Assembly: GCF_000381985.1 (NCBI RefSeq)
Contig: NZ_KB907337.1
Coordinates: forward strand, 509,697 to 573,696
Direction of reading: 5' to 3'
Origin: Novispirillum itersonii subsp. itersonii ATCC 12639
Lineage (GTDB): Bacteria; Pseudomonadota; Alphaproteobacteria; Rhodospirillales; Rhodospirillaceae
DNA length: 64,000 nt
Shown: positions 53,942 through 64,000 of the stretch, in pieces
How the letters are laid out: each line of letters opens with the position of its first letter
Position numbering within the stretch: position 1 is the stretch's first letter
Notes under the pieces: model-generated
What the model was told of the DNA's origin: nothing
Database searches by the model: none
The model's input: only the letters and a program-made list of their open reading frames with translations
Translations under genes and position numbers: made by a program

Positions 53942-56292
53942 CAGAACTGGGTCCCGAAGTTGAAGCGGAAAATTTCGTCCTTATCGAAGTTTTCCTTAAT
54001 CAGCGGCTGCGCCAGATCAATGCTGACCGGGCCCATCGGCGACTTCCAGACCAGACCGACACCGGCAGAGGCACGGAGCGCACTGGAGAAATTGATCTCG
54101 GAATCCACCACACCATCAGGCTTACCGATCACACCGGCATCAGAGAATGCCTTGCCGGAGATGCCCAGCTCTTCCGGCAGACCCAGCGGGAAGCGGACTT
54201 CCGCTGTGACCGTCCCCAGCCACTTACCACCGAGAACGTCGCCGGTTTCCTTATCGCGCGGGCTGGCCCCGCCATTCCGGAAGCCACGCAGGTTCTCACC
54301 ACCCAGCTGATAGTTGCGGATGAACATAACGTCATCGCCCATCCCCTGAATCGCCCCGAAGGACGTCTGCAGCATCAGGACGGTTTCATCAAACAGCGGG
54401 GTATAATGGGCCGCATCAAGCGTGGCACGGACAAACTTTTCATCACCACCGACCCCGGCGGCATCGGTCGACAGGCGGACAATATAGCCGTCCGTCGGCT
54501 CAATGACGTTATCGCGACGGTCATAGGCAATGGTCTGGCCGACCATCGACAGCAGGGATTCCCCTTCACGCTGCTTCACGAAGCGGGAGGCGGTCGACTT
54601 GACGTCGCTGACTTCCGACTGGCTGATCGTATACCGCACAGTCTGACGCCAGTTTTCGTCATAGTTGAAGCCCATGCGCAGGGTCGCGCCGGTATCCTTC
54701 AGGTTGTAGGACGACGTTTTCTGGTAGTCGCGGTCCCGCGCGAACAGATCAACCCCGGCCGCCAGAGGACGGTCAAGGAAGTACGGCTCGGTGAAGGACA
54801 GGTCGATTTCTGACTTCCGCTGAGCGACGGTCGCCTTCAGGCGGATATCCTGACCACGGCCCAGCAGGTTCCGTTCACGCAGGGTCACGTCGAACAGCGC
54901 ACCGTCAGACGACGACCAGCCAACCCCGAACGACAGTTCACCGGTTGACTTCTCGCGCACATCCACCTGCACCACGGTGCGGTCGGGCGCGGTTTCCGAC
55001 GGAACGTTGGTGACATCGACCTTTTCGAAATACCCGAGGTTACGGATCTTATCCCGCGACCGGCGCAGCTTGGCGGAGTTGAAGGCATCCCCTTCCACCA
55101 GTTGCAGCTCACGGCGGATCACCCGGTCAAGGGTACGCATGTTGCCGGAAATGTCGATGCGCTCCACGAAGACCTTCGGGCCTTCCTGCACGTCAAAGAC
55201 GATGTTGACGATCTTGTTGGCCTTGTCGCGCTTCACCCGCGGGCGCACGTCAACGAAAGCATAGCCAAGGGCCCCGACGCGGTCGGTGATCGCCTGAACG
55301 GTGTTTTCCACCAGATCAGCGTTGTACCAGTCCCCGCTGACGGCCTTGATCGACGGGGTCAGATCTTCCGGCTTCACGTCGGGGATCTTCACCTCAACAC
55401 TCAGATCGCCGAACTTGTAGCGTTCCCCTTCCTCGACCGTGAAGGTCATGAAGAAGCCGGTGCGGTCGGGTGTCAGCTCCGCCACCGAAGACACCACCCG
55501 GAAATCGGAATAACCGTTGCGCAGGTAATAGCGACGCAGCAGTTCGCGGTCGTAGGTGGTACGGTCGGGATCGTAGGTATCGACCGAGGAGAAGAAGCGG
55601 TACCACCGCTCTTCGCGGGTTGCCACAACTTCCCGCAGCGCGGAATCGCTGTAGCGCTTGTTGCCGACGAAGTCGATACGCCGGACATAGGTCGACGGCC
55701 CTTCGTTGATCTCAAACACCAGATCCAACCGGTTCTGTTCCAGCTGGATCACCTTTGGCTCCACCGTCACCGCAAAGCGGCCGCTGCGGCGGTAAACATC
55801 AAGGATGCGCTTAACGTCTTCCTGCACCTTGGTGCGGGTGTAAACCTGACGGGCCTTCAGCTGGACTTCGCCCTGAAGGGCCTTATCCTCAATGCGCTTG
55901 TTGCCTTCAAAGGCAACGCGGTTGATGATCGGGTTTTCGGTGACCTTGACGAGCATCCGGTCATTCTGAAAGCCGATGGCGACATCAGCAAACAGGCCGG
56001 TCGCAAACAGCGCCTTGATCCCACGGTCCACCGCATCGGGGGAATAGCGGTCCCCTTCCTTCAGGCCCATATAGGCCTTGATGGTATCCGCTTCGATACG
56101 CTGGCTGCCCTGCACCTCGACCGCCTGAATTGTCCCCTCGCCGGCGACGGGCATCGGCTGCGCCACAGGGCGACTGTCAACGGAGACAGTCCCAAGCGAA
56201 GACTGGGCATGGGCCGGAACGGCCGATGACACCAGACCAAAAATCGCTGCTGAACCGAAAAGAACCGCGCGGATACGACCCGAACCAGTCAA
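53941..56292 (-). CDS. bamA: Outer-membrane protein assembly factor BamA
   Basis: Core of the BAM complex that inserts beta-barrels. 783 aa: a signal peptide (AVLFGSAAIFGLVSSAVPAHA), five POTRA domains (to about residue 430) and a C-terminal 16-strand barrel with the VRGF-like ENLRGFRNGGASPRD near 690 and a terminal Phe (FRFNFGTQF). The best start is TTG 56292, preceded by AAAGGGGG; no ATG with signal-peptide logic is available. Flanked by rseP and ompH as in other proteobacteria. Confidence 0.95.
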   Translation of the reverse strand: MTGSGRIRAVLFGSAAIFGLVSSAVPAHAQSSLGTVSVDSRPVAQPMPVAGEGTIQAVEVQGSQRIEADTIKAYMGLKEGDRYSPDAVDRGIKALFATGLFADVAIGFQNDRMLVKVTENPIINRVAFEGNKRIEDKALQGEVQLKARQVYTRTKVQEDVKRILDVYRRSGRFAVTVEPKVIQLEQNRLDLVFEINEGPSTYVRRIDFVGNKRYSDSALREVVATREERWYRFFSSVDTYDPDRTTYDRELLRRYYLRNGYSDFRVVSSVAELTPDRTGFFMTFTVEEGERYKFGDLSVEVKIPDVKPEDLTPSIKAVSGDWYNADLVENTVQAITDRVGALGYAFVDVRPRVKRDKANKIVNIVFDVQEGPKVFVERIDISGNMRTLDRVIRRELQLVEGDAFNSAKLRRSRDKIRNLGYFEKVDVTNVPSETAPDRTVVQVDVREKSTGELSFGVGWSSSDGALFDVTLRERNLLGRGQDIRLKATVAQRKSEIDLSFTEPYFLDRPLAAGVDLFARDRDYQKTSSYNLKDTGATLRMGFNYDENWRQTVRYTISQSEVSDVKSTASRFVKQREGESLLSMVGQTIAYDRRDNVIEPTDGYIVRLSTDAAGVGGDEKFVRATLDAAHYTPLFDETVLMLQTSFGAIQGMGDDVMFIRNYQLGGENLRGFRNGGASPRDKETGDVLGGKWLGTVTAEVRFPLGLPEELGISGKAFSDAGVIGKPDGVVDSEINFSSALRASAGVGLVWKSPMGPVSIDLAQPLIKENFDKDEIFRFNFGTQF

Positions 56293-56338
56293 GGGAACCC
56301 CCTTTGTACAATCACAGGCGACTGTTGAAACGCAGCCT

Positions 56339-57451
56339 TCAGCCGCTGACGAAGCGAAGGATATCGTTCCACGTCGTAAAAATCATCATCCCTAATAGCA
56401 GGACCAGACCAATTTTCAATCCGATCTGCTGTGCGGCATCCCCAAGGGGGCGACCACGAAGGGCCTCAAAGGCATACAGGATCAAATGGCCGCCGTCCAG
56501 AACCGGGATGGGGAACAGATTGATAAGACCCAGATTGACCGACAGCACCGCGACAAACATCACCAGATTGATCAGCCCGAGCTGGGCTGCCTGACCGGAA
56601 TACTCCGCGATGCGCAGCGGCCCGCCCAGATCTTCGGTCCCCCGTTTGCCGGTGATCATCTGCCCGAAGGCAACCAGCGTGCCCGAGGTGACGCGCCAGG
56701 TCTGCAGCACCGCCTCACCGACCGCTTCGTGCAGCTCAAGGCGTTCCATCCGGCTGCTGCCCGCCCCGACCGCCACGCCCAGCACCGGCATACGGGTGAC
56801 ATTGCCAAGCCCATCCTTGGTTTCACGCATCTGCGGATGGGTGGTGACCGTCACCTCCTCGCCGTTGCGGTCCAGCGTGACCGTCATCGGTTCCGCCCCA
56901 TACAGCGGCACCAGCTGCTGGATTTCCTCAAAACGGGTGATGCGGATTCCGGCAATCGCGACAATGGTGTCCCCGGGGCGGAGCCCGGCCTGCTGTGCCG
57001 GGCTGCCTTCAACGACGGAGCCGATCACCGGCGCGGTGAACGGACGCCCAGACATGGCGAACACGGCAGCAAACACCACAATGGCAAACACAAAATTGGC
57101 AGCCGGACCGGCAAACACAATCGCCGCACGCTGCCCCACCCGCTTGCAGGGAAAGGCAACCTTCTGCTCTTCCGGCGTCAGATGCGAGACATCACCGGGG
57201 GCGCTGGCTTCGTTGGCGTCGCCGAAAAACTTCACGTATCCGCCCAGCGGAATCAGGCTAAGGCGCCAGCGCGTCCCGTGGCGGTCGGTGAAGCCGACCA
57301 GTTCCCGGCCAAAGCCGACCGAAAACACCTCAACCTTCACCCCGTTCCAGCGGGCGACCAGAAAATGGCCAAGTTCATGCACGAACACCACCACCGTCAG
57401 GATGACGAGGAACGGCACAAGATAGGTCCACAGACCGGACAGCAGATCCAT
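56339..57451 (-). CDS. rseP: Site-2 intramembrane protease RseP (MmpA)
   Basis: Zinc protease cleaving membrane-bound anti-sigma or regulatory proteins. 370 aa; the active site HELGH (H25-E26-x2-H29) lies in the first membrane helix. One PDZ domain is clear at about 125-195 (IGSVVEGSPAQQAGLRPGDTIVAIAG), and the third metal residue is in FPIPVLDGGHL near the C-terminus. In Caulobacter the orthologue MmpA degrades PodJ. It lies between dxr (119 bases upstream) and bamA. Confidence 0.95.
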   Translation of the reverse strand: MDLLSGLWTYLVPFLVILTVVVFVHELGHFLVARWNGVKVEVFSVGFGRELVGFTDRHGTRWRLSLIPLGGYVKFFGDANEASAPGDVSHLTPEEQKVAFPCKRVGQRAAIVFAGPAANFVFAIVVFAAVFAMSGRPFTAPVIGSVVEGSPAQQAGLRPGDTIVAIAGIRITRFEEIQQLVPLYGAEPMTVTLDRNGEEVTVTTHPQMRETKDGLGNVTRMPVLGVAVGAGSSRMERLELHEAVGEAVLQTWRVTSGTLVAFGQMITGKRGTEDLGGPLRIAEYSGQAAQLGLINLVMFVAVLSVNLGLINLFPIPVLDGGHLILYAFEALRGRPLGDAAQQIGLKIGLVLLLGMMIFTTWNDILRFVSG

Positions 57452-57570
57452 GAGGCTAAGGCATCCGTTTTATGGCCCGGCAGCGGCAGACAGCCAGCGG
57501 GCACAGGGGAATTTCAGGAATGGGCCCCAGCGTGGCCTATCCCGCCGGAGAGCGCAAGGCCAAGGAAGGA

Positions 57571-58758
57571 TTATCCCTGCCCGCCAAGCGCACCGCAGAG
57601 CTCAGCCGCCACATGGCGGGCCTGCGCGTCAGCCTCCAGCACATCGCTGAGAGACCCGAGCGCCGGGGCCCCCAGACGGGACAGAACCTGCTCGACCACC
57701 GAGATAATGTCGAGAAAACCGATGTCACCCCCCAGAAAGCGGGCGACGGCGACTTCGTTGGCGGCATTCAGCAGCGTGGGGGCCGCCCCGCCGGTGCGGA
57801 GGGCCTCGCGGACCAGCCGCAGGGCCGGAAACCGTTGCGGATCAGGCTGTTCAAAGGTCAGCTGCGCCACCTCTGCCAGATCCAGCCGTTTGCACGGCGT
57901 GCTGATCCGCTGCGGCCAGCCGAGGGCATAGGCAATCGGGGTGCGCATATCCGGCGCGCCCAGCTGCGCCAGAACCGATCCGTCGATGTAGGATACCAGC
58001 GAATGGATCACCGACTGCGGATGCACCAGAATATCGATCTTCGGTTCCGGCATGGCGAACAGGTGATGGGCCTCAATCAGCTCCAGCCCCTTATTCATCA
58101 TGGTCGCCGAATCAACCGAGATTTTCGCGCCCATCGACCAGTTGGGGTGCGCCACCGCCTGCGCCGGAGTGACCGAAGCCATCTGCTCCCGGCTCCAGGT
58201 CCGGAACGGGCCGCCGGAAGCCGTCAGGATGATCTTTTCAACCCTGTCGGCCTGCGCAAAATCGAACACCTGAAAAATCGCCGAATGCTCGGAATCGACT
58301 GGCAGCAGGGTGGCCCCGTGACGGGCAACTTCCCGCATCATCAGATCACCGGCACAGACCAGCGTTTCCTTATTGGCAAGGCCAATCACCGCACCCCGGC
58401 GGGCCGCCGCCAGCGTCGGCTCCAGCCCGGCGGCACCGACAATCGCCGACATGACCCAGTCTGCGGGGCGCTCCGCCGCCTCAATCACGGCCTGACGGCC
58501 GGAGGCAACCTCAATGCCGGTTCCGGCCAGCGCATCCTTCAGCGTCTGATGCTGGGTTTCATCTGCCGTCACCACACAGCGCGGAGACAGCGCCCGCGCC
58601 TGCTCCACCAGCAGCGGAATGTTGCGGTTGCCGACCAGCGCCTCTACCCGGTATGCGCCGGGGTCACGCTTCAGCAGGTCAACCGTGCTGCAGCCGACAG
58701 ACCCGGTACAGCCAAGGACGGTTACGCTGCGTTGATCCGCATCGCCGCTCATTGCCAC
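57571..58758 (-). CDS. dxr: 1-deoxy-D-xylulose 5-phosphate reductoisomerase
   Basis: Second step of the MEP isoprenoid pathway (DXP to MEP, NADPH and a divalent metal). 395 aa; NADPH motif [18 protein letters not shown] (8-25), metal and substrate blocks [19 protein letters not shown] and [28 protein letters not shown]. It overlaps cdsA by ten bases. Isoprenoids made here feed the neighbouring undecaprenyl synthase. Confidence 0.96.
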   Translation of the reverse strand: MAMSGDADQRSVTVLGCTGSVGCSTVDLLKRDPGAYRVEALVGNRNIPLLVEQARALSPRCVVTADETQHQTLKDALAGTGIEVASGRQAVIEAAERPADWVMSAIVGAAGLEPTLAAARRGAVIGLANKETLVCAGDLMMREVARHGATLLPVDSEHSAIFQVFDFAQADRVEKIILTASGGPFRTWSREQMASVTPAQAVAHPNWSMGAKISVDSATMMNKGLELIEAHHLFAMPEPKIDILVHPQSVIHSLVSYIDGSVLAQLGAPDMRTPIAYALGWPQRISTPCKRLDLAEVAQLTFEQPDPQRFPALRLVREALRTGGAAPTLLNAANEVAVARFLGGDIGFLDIISVVEQVLSRLGAPALGSLSDVLEADAQARHVAAELCGALGGQG

Positions 58759-59516
58759 ATCTCCAGTCCGCCGCCCATCGCCACAACGGCCAGCGCCACC
58801 AGCGGGGCAGCGGCAATCAGCCCGTCAACCCGGTCAAGCACACCGCCATGCCCGGGAATGATCCGGCTGGAATCTTTTACGTTAAACCGCCGCTTGATCG
58901 AAGATTCGAACAGGTCCCCGATCTGGGCCGTGACCGCCAGAACGGCGGCAAACGCTGTCAGGGCCAATGCGTTACCGCCCCCGGCCCACAGCGGGGCGGT
59001 GCCACCGATCAGCGCCGCACAGGCCATACCGCCCAGCAGCCCGGCCCAGGTCTTGTTAGGACTGACCCGGGGCGCCAGCTTCGGTCCGCCAATGGTCCGG
59101 CCAAAGAAATAAGCACCGCTGTCCGTCGCCCAGACCACCAGAAGCAGCCAGACCAGCGTTTCAACACCTCCGGCCTCACGCACCCAGCACAGGGCGATCA
59201 CCGGCAACCCGACATACAGACTGCCCATCGCCAGCCAGCCGGAGCGGCTGAGAGCAGCTGTGGTCAGAGTGGAAACCCACACCAGCCCGAGGGCGGTGAA
59301 CGGCATTTCCGGGGCCAGAACAGCAGCGGCGGCAGAGGCGGCGGCGGCAATCTGACCGGCGACACTGAAGCGCCCCCGGGTCATCCGGTCCCATTCCCAC
59401 ACCATCACCGCAGCGGCAACCGCAGCCAGTAAGGAAAACAGGAGGGAATTGACCCAGACGGCCAGAAGAGCCACCGGGCCCATCACCAGTGCGGAGAGAA
59501 TTCGGGTGCGCAGCAT
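58749..59516 (-). CDS. cdsA: Phosphatidate cytidylyltransferase
   Basis: Makes CDP-diacylglycerol for all phospholipids. 255 aa with about seven membrane helices and the family signature [31 protein letters not shown] near the C-terminus, containing the conserved KD…GHGG…DR. Twelve bases after uppS and overlapping dxr, the order usual in this run. Confidence 0.95.
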   Translation of the reverse strand: MLRTRILSALVMGPVALLAVWVNSLLFSLLAAVAAAVMVWEWDRMTRGRFSVAGQIAAAASAAAAVLAPEMPFTALGLVWVSTLTTAALSRSGWLAMGSLYVGLPVIALCWVREAGGVETLVWLLLVVWATDSGAYFFGRTIGGPKLAPRVSPNKTWAGLLGGMACAALIGGTAPLWAGGGNALALTAFAAVLAVTAQIGDLFESSIKRRFNVKDSSRIIPGHGGVLDRVDGLIAAAPLVALAVVAMGGGLEMWQ

Positions 59517-59528
59517 CGCCAGTCCCCG

Positions 59529-60272
59529 TTAAGCCGGAACCGCGCCGAAACGGCGCTCTCGGGTCTGAAACTGCGACAGACAGCGGGACAGCTCCTGTGG
59601 CGTAAAATCAGGCCACAGCGTATCGGTGAACACAAACTCGCTGTAACCACACTGCCACAGCAGGAAGTTACTGATCCGCTGCTCGCCGCTGGTGCGGATC
59701 ACCACATCAGGGTCAGGCAGCCCGGCGGTAAACAGAAAACCGCTGAGATCGTCTTCCGTCAGGCTATCCGCCGTCCGCTGGCCACCGGCAACCTGTGCGG
59801 CAAAAGCGCGTGCGGCCTGCACGATGTCGGCCCGGCCACCATAGTTGACAGCAATAATCAGATTCAGACCCGGATTGTTACGGGTCTTTTGCTCGGCATC
59901 GGCCATCAGGCTGACCAGATCCGGATCAAGCCGGGCCCGGTCCCCGATGAAACTGAGGCGGACACCATTTTCCGCCAGCCGCCCGAGTTCAGAGCGGATA
60001 TACAGACGCAGCAGCCCCATCAGGGCAGACACTTCCTCTTCCGGACGGCGCCAGTTTTCGGAAGAAAAGGCAAAAAGGGTCAGATGGGTTACCCCAAGGC
60101 CCGGGGCGGCCTCGACCACCGCCCGGACCGCATCTGCCCCCTTTTTATGACCGGCGACCCTCGGCAGCCCGCGAGACTTCGCCCACCGTCCATTGCCGTC
60201 CATGATAATGGCGACATGCAACGGCGGAACCGAAGATGGCGGCGGAACCGAAAGAGAAGCTTTGACGGTCAT
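59529..60272 (-). CDS. uppS: Undecaprenyl diphosphate synthase
   Basis: Cis-prenyltransferase making the C55 carrier for peptidoglycan and lipid-linked sugars, including those of the GT2/GT39 pair elsewhere in the window. 247 aa; VAIIMDGNGRWAKSRGLPRVAGHKKGADAV carries the catalytic Asp and Gly-Asn-Gly-Arg-Trp. TLFAFSSENWRRP and VIRTSGEQRISNFLLWQ…SEFVFTDTLWPDF follow as in the family. Confidence 0.96.
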   Translation of the reverse strand: MTVKASLSVPPPSSVPPLHVAIIMDGNGRWAKSRGLPRVAGHKKGADAVRAVVEAAPGLGVTHLTLFAFSSENWRRPEEEVSALMGLLRLYIRSELGRLAENGVRLSFIGDRARLDPDLVSLMADAEQKTRNNPGLNLIIAVNYGGRADIVQAARAFAAQVAGGQRTADSLTEDDLSGFLFTAGLPDPDVVIRTSGEQRISNFLLWQCGYSEFVFTDTLWPDFTPQELSRCLSQFQTRERRFGAVPA

Positions 60273-60426
60273 GAACCCTACACCACGCTTAAAAGGCCGG
60301 ATCCCCAGAGCAGGACGAAACAGTCCGCCTGCCCGGAAAACCCGTCAGACGCGACAGGCGGTGACCATGGCCACCGCCCGCCAAACGTATTTCCCGGAAG
60401 CCGGAACAGCTTGCCCCGGCAGCAGG

Positions 60427-61002
60427 TCAGACGTGCATGATTTCTTTCTGCTTGTGCTCAAGCGTCTCATCAAGATGCTTGATGGTATCGTCGGTCAGCT
60501 TCTGGATCTCGGCAGAGTACTGATGCAGCTCATCCTGCGAGATCTTGCCGTCCTTTTCCATCTTCTTCAGGGCATCATTGCCATCGCGGCGCACATTGCG
60601 CACGGCAACGCGGGCGGCTTCGGCATACTTCGACGCCACCTTGGTCAGGTCCTGACGGCGCTCTTCGGTCAGCGGCGGAATCGGCACACGGATGGTCTGC
60701 CCGTCAGCCATCGGGTTCAGGCCCAGACCGGCATCCCGGATGGCCTTTTCGGTGGCCTTGACCATACCCTTGTCCCAGACGCTGACCGTCAGCATCCGCG
60801 GTTCCGGCGAGCCGACGGTCCCGACCTGCTGCAGCGGCATGGACTGGCCGTAGGCCTCAACCATCACCGGATCCAGCAGGCTGACATGGGCGCGGCCGGT
60901 GCGGAGACCGGCGAATTCCTTCTTCAGGACCTCGACAGTCTGGTCCATCCGGTGTTTGACGTCTTTCTTTACCGACGCGTAATCAGCAGCAGAACCCGAC
61001 AC
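60427..61002 (-). CDS. frr: Ribosome recycling factor
   Basis: Splits post-termination ribosomes with EF-G. 191 aa with the tRNA-like three-helix domain: [35 protein letters not shown] and [39 protein letters not shown]. It starts with GTG 61002; its Shine-Dalgarno GAGGAG lies in the last pyrH codons. A 154-base spacer separates it from uppS. Confidence 0.97.
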   Translation of the reverse strand: MSGSAADYASVKKDVKHRMDQTVEVLKKEFAGLRTGRAHVSLLDPVMVEAYGQSMPLQQVGTVGSPEPRMLTVSVWDKGMVKATEKAIRDAGLGLNPMADGQTIRVPIPPLTEERRQDLTKVASKYAEAARVAVRNVRRDGNDALKKMEKDGKISQDELHQYSAEIQKLTDDTIKHLDETLEHKQKEIMHV

Positions 61003-61004
61003 GA

Positions 61005-61727
61005 TTATTTCTCCTCGATAATGGTATAGCGGCCCTCGCCGCGCATCACGCCGGCAAAGGCACCATCGCCGTGCATGTTAAACACCAGAATCGGCAGGCG
61101 GTTTTCCCGCGACAGCGCAATCGCCGACGCATCCATCACCCGCAGATCCTTCGCGAGAACCTCGGTATAGCTGAGGGTTTCATACCGGCGTGCGTCCTTG
61201 TCCTTCTTCGGATCAGCGGTATACACGCCGTCGACCTGCGTCGCTTTCAGCAGGGCGTCGCAGTTCACCTCAACCGCGCGCAGGGCGGCAGCGGTATCGG
61301 TGGTGAAGAACGGGTTGCCGGTCCCGGCGGCGAAAATCACCACCCGGCCCTTTTCCATATGGCGGACCGCCTTGCGGCGGATATAGGGTTCGCACACCGC
61401 CGACATCGGAATCGCTGACTGCACGCGGGTATCGACGCCGATCTGTTCCAGCGCATTCTGGACCGCCAGCGCGTTCATCACCGTCGCCAGCATGCCCATA
61501 TAATCGGCGCTGGTCCGGTCCATGCCCTGCGAGGCCCCCGAGACGCCCCGGAAGATATTGCCGCCGCCGATCACCAGACACACCTGAACACCGGTATCCA
61601 CCACAGCCTTCACATCACGGGCGGTGGCTTCGATGACGGCACGGTCCATCCCGAACTCGCGGGAGCCCATCAACCCTTCACCGGACAGCTTCAGGAGAAC
61701 GCGGCGATAACCCAGCGGTGCAGACAT
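61005..61727 (-). CDS. pyrH: UMP kinase
   Basis: Hexameric UMP kinase of the amino-acid-kinase fold, an essential step to UTP and CTP. 240 aa from ATG 61727, preceded by AGAAGGA at good distance; an upstream in-frame ATG at 61733 is too close to that site. [50 protein letters not shown] and [22 protein letters not shown] match the family throughout. Confidence 0.97.
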   Translation of the reverse strand: MSAPLGYRRVLLKLSGEGLMGSREFGMDRAVIEATARDVKAVVDTGVQVCLVIGGGNIFRGVSGASQGMDRTSADYMGMLATVMNALAVQNALEQIGVDTRVQSAIPMSAVCEPYIRRKAVRHMEKGRVVIFAAGTGNPFFTTDTAAALRAVEVNCDALLKATQVDGVYTADPKKDKDARRYETLSYTEVLAKDLRVMDASAIALSRENRLPILVFNMHGDGAFAGVMRGEGRYTIIEEK

Positions 61728-61897
61728 GGACATTCCTTCTGATCGATGTGGCAGCCGGCATGCCACCCACGGGCGTCACGCGCCCACAGGCGGGCCGCAG
61801 ACGCGGCACCGGCGCTGAAAAGGTAAGGCAACAGACCGGAACAGGTCCACTGCCCGAACCGCAGGCGGCATGGGTGCACGCCGCCCCGCGGGTACGG

Positions 61898-61951
61898 AAG
61901 GGGCGACACCGGCCCGGAATTTTACACAAATCCGGTCCCGTGTCGCCCCTT
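61898..61951 (-). terminator. Terminator after tsf
   Basis: AAGGGGCGACAC (61898-61909) and GTGTCGCCCCTT (61940-61951) form a 12-bp perfect stem with a 30-base loop, about 55 bases past the tsf stop. The 279-base tsf-pyrH gap otherwise contains the pyrH leader; no gene seen. Confidence 0.7.
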
Positions 61952-62006
61952 TTGTTCCAAACCGGGGTGCGGCGACACACCCCGGTATCCGGCCCGTGAG
62001 GACCGA

Positions 62007-62936
62007 TTACGCCTTACCGGCAGCAGCAGCGACTTCAGCGGCGAAGTCGGTTTCCTGCTTTTCAATGCCTTCACCCAGGGCGAAGCGCACGAAGCCCTTC
62101 AGGGCGACCGGCTTGCCGACGGTCTTGGCCAGACCTTCGACGACCTTGGAGATCTTGGTTTCGCCGTCGATCACGAACAGCTGTTCCAGCAGGCAGACTT
62201 CTTCGTAGTACTTACGAATACGGCCTTCCAGCATCTTGGCGATGATTTCTTCCGGCTTGCCGGAAGCGCGGGCCTGATCGGCCAGCACGCTGCGCTCACG
62301 CTCGAGAGACGCGGTGTCAACGCTGGCAACGTCCAGGAACTGCGGGTTGGCAGCCGCCACGTGCATGGCGATCTGCTTGCCGACTTCTTCCAGCTTCGCG
62401 GCGTCGCCTTCGGATTCCAGGGCGACCAGCACGCCGATCTTGCCCAGACCCGGCTTCACAGCGGTGTGGACGTAAGAGGCGACCACGCCGGACGCCACCG
62501 ACAGGGAGACCGAGCGGCGCAGGTTCATGTTTTCGCCGATGGTGGCGATGGCGTTGGTGACTTCGCCTTCGACAGTGCGGTCAGAGCCCGGGAAGGCAGT
62601 GGCCTTCAGAACTTCGACATCACCTTCGACGGTCAGGGCAACCTTGGCGATACCTTCGGCCAGCGCCTGGAACTGATCGTTGCGGGCAACGAAGTCGGTT
62701 TCGGCGTTCAGCTCGATAACAGCGGCCTTGGAACCGGCGGCGGCAACGGCGACCAGACCTTCGGCGGCGACGCGGCCGGCCTTCTTGGCGGCGGCAGCCA
62801 GACCCTTCTTACGCAGCCAGTCGATGGCGGCTTCCAGATCGCCACCGGTCTCGGCCAGCGCCTTTTTGCAGTCCATCATACCGGCGCCAGACTTTTCGCG
62901 CAGGTCCTTCACCAGGGCAGCGGTGATCTCGGCCAT
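62007..62936 (-). CDS. tsf: Translation elongation factor Ts
   Basis: Guanine-nucleotide exchange factor for EF-Tu. 309 aa from ATG 62936, preceded by AGAGGG. The diagnostic N-terminus [30 protein letters not shown] and the TDFVARN motif are present. The frame is open upstream to 63065 but the extra residues lack protein character. Downstream of rpsB by 261 bases, as is usual. Confidence 0.97.
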   Translation of the reverse strand: MAEITAALVKDLREKSGAGMMDCKKALAETGGDLEAAIDWLRKKGLAAAAKKAGRVAAEGLVAVAAAGSKAAVIELNAETDFVARNDQFQALAEGIAKVALTVEGDVEVLKATAFPGSDRTVEGEVTNAIATIGENMNLRRSVSLSVASGVVASYVHTAVKPGLGKIGVLVALESEGDAAKLEEVGKQIAMHVAAANPQFLDVASVDTASLERERSVLADQARASGKPEEIIAKMLEGRIRKYYEEVCLLEQLFVIDGETKISKVVEGLAKTVGKPVALKGFVRFALGEGIEKQETDFAAEVAAAAGKA

Positions 62937-63151
62937 GAGAATACCCTCTTGTGTTTGGTCGTTACGGTGATCCGCGCGGATCACCTGAAGAGACAGATCG
63001 GCCAGCACCCTACCACCCTTTGCGGGGGAAAGAACCGCTTCCGATCCAGTGTCATAAAAATTCAAAGCCTGCAGGGGGCGTTTTGTCGTCTGTCAGACCG
63101 GCATCCGGCAGGTTGGCCGGGCGATCCGCACACCAATCCCCCCCTTAAAGC

Positions 63152-63179
63152 AATGGCGGCGACCGGAGCCGCCGCCATT
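63152..63179 (-). terminator. Hairpin between rpsB and tsf
   Basis: AATGGCGGC (63152-63160) and GCCGCCATT (63171-63179) form a 9-bp perfect stem, 19 bases past the rpsB stop. Only a short TGCTTT follows, so it may be a partial terminator or attenuator that sets the S2 to EF-Ts ratio. The rest of the gap holds no gene. Confidence 0.5.
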
Positions 63180-63197
63180 CTCAGGAGCAGGACCGCC

Positions 63198-63968
63198 TTA
63201 GTTGGCGGCGCCAGCGTCCAGAACCGGCTCAACCGGAGCTTCAACGGCGGCACCGACGTCCACACCGGCGGCGGACATTTCAGCCTGAATGCCATCCAGA
63301 ACGGAGGCAGCGATCAGATCGCAGTACAGCTTAATGGCGCGGATGGCGTCGTCGTTGCCCGGAACCGGGAAATCGATGCCGTCCGGCGAAGAGTTGGAGT
63401 CGAGAACGGCGACCACCGGAATGCCCAGCTTCTTGGCTTCGGCAACGGCGAGGTCTTCCTTCACGGTGTCAATGATGAACAGGACGTCCGGCAGGCCGCC
63501 CATTTCCTTGATCCCGCCCAGGGCGCGGTCCAGCTTTTCCTTCTCGCGGGAGAGGTTCAGCTGTTCCTTCTTGGTGAAGCCCTGCAGAGCGCCGCTGGCG
63601 AACATTTCTTCCAGCTCGCGCAGACGGCGGATGGAGTTGGAAATGGTCTTCCAGTTGGTCAGCATGCCGCCGAGCCAGCGGTGGTTGACGTAGTACTGAC
63701 CGCACTTCTGAGCGGCTTCGGCAACGACTTCCTGAGCCTGACGCTTGGTGGCGACGAACAGGACGCGGCCACCGGCGGAGGTCACTTCACGGACCTTTTC
63801 CATGGCGCGCTGCAGGGCCGGAACGGTCTGCTGCAGGTCGATGATGTGCACGCCGTCACGCACGCCGTACAGGAACGGAGCCATACGCGGGTTCCAGCGG
63901 CGGGTGTTGTGGCCGAAGTGGCAGCCAGCTTCAACGAGCTGACGCAGGGTAAAGGTCGGAAGAGCCAT
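63198..63968 (-). CDS. rpsB: 30S ribosomal protein S2
   Basis: Small-subunit protein S2, 256 aa. Starts [35 protein letters not shown], contains [38 protein letters not shown] and [51 protein letters not shown]. First gene of the long minus-strand run; its leader runs out of the window at 64000. AGAGGAC precedes the ATG. Confidence 0.98.
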   Translation of the reverse strand: MALPTFTLRQLVEAGCHFGHNTRRWNPRMAPFLYGVRDGVHIIDLQQTVPALQRAMEKVREVTSAGGRVLFVATKRQAQEVVAEAAQKCGQYYVNHRWLGGMLTNWKTISNSIRRLRELEEMFASGALQGFTKKEQLNLSREKEKLDRALGGIKEMGGLPDVLFIIDTVKEDLAVAEAKKLGIPVVAVLDSNSSPDGIDFPVPGNDDAIRAIKLYCDLIAASVLDGIQAEMSAAGVDVGAAVEAPVEPVLDAGAAN

Positions 63969-64000
63969 GATGTCCTCTTTTCCGGTTGAGCCTCCACGGG

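Noticed and set aside
62361-63989. 542-codon plus-strand frame across tsf and rpsB
   Set aside because: Antisense to two highly conserved genes whose reading frames are complete; spans their intergenic hairpin.

Overview
The window comes from a GC-rich alphaproteobacterial chromosome, most likely an aerobic or facultative member of the Rhodospirillales. This placement is inferred, not tested by phylogeny. It rests on the long rpsB-tsf-pyrH-frr-uppS-cdsA-dxr-rseP-bamA-ompH-lpxD-fabZ-lpxA-lpxI-lpxB run, a bacterial homospermidine synthase next to an ornithine decarboxylase, an aa3-type oxidase cluster, an RcnR/DmeR-DmeF cobalt/nickel pair and an NnrU/NnrS pair. I see no prophage, insertion sequence, CRISPR array, rRNA operon or plasmid function. 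Most of the window is ordinary core and accessory chromosome.

Layout. 1-9.4 kb: end of an ftsB-like gene, the dmeF/dmeR metal efflux pair, tag, a first ornithine-decarboxylase paralogue with a structured leader, speE, rlmJ, a DUF2817 peptidase-like gene, an MFS transporter and a DUF6134 secreted protein. 9.5-19 kb: an orphan phosphate-binding-like protein, nnrU and nnrS around an FNR/Dnr-type box, mnmC, and the cytochrome oxidase cluster ctaC-D-G-E, which lacks ctaB. 19.4-25.4 kb: a polyamine block with odc, a GNAT gene, hss, a PuuR-like regulator and a divergent omega-aminotransferase. 25.4-29.2 kb: a GT39 / GT2 / YdjC-type deacetylase trio that resembles a lipid A aminosugar pathway. 29.3-37.4 kb: rimO, two adjacent membrane GGDEF proteins, a MocR regulator with its divergent flavin oxidase, two identical tRNA-Val(GAC) genes and an N-formylglutamate amidohydrolase. 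37.4-48.3 kb: a long intergenic region with a possible structured RNA, an M23 envelope peptidase, a TetR-HlyD-ABC-permease operon, a LysE-type exporter and an RND pump with its adaptor. 48.4-64 kb: the outer-membrane and lipid A biogenesis run, all on the minus strand, ending at rpsB.

How the genes work together. The strongest theme is polyamines. Two fold-III decarboxylases, an aminopropyltransferase and homospermidine synthase would make putrescine, a spermidine-type product and homospermidine. The PuuR-like repressor and aminotransferase look like a polyamine or beta-alanine catabolic switch. The second theme is the envelope: Lpx enzymes, BamA, Skp/OmpH, RseP, CdsA, UppS and M23, plus the glycosyltransferase/deacetylase trio. 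The third is respiration and nitric oxide: aa3 oxidase and NnrU/NnrS.

The sites I think deserve most attention are the leader of the first decarboxylase (a hairpin covering a Shine-Dalgarno, plus overlapping short reading frames), the lipid A-type trio with a 31-bp tandem repeat at its 3' end, the metal-responsive operator and its GC-rich twin hairpin downstream of dmeR, and several clean dyads upstream of regulators. All functional calls are from reading the sequence and family knowledge; no database search was run.
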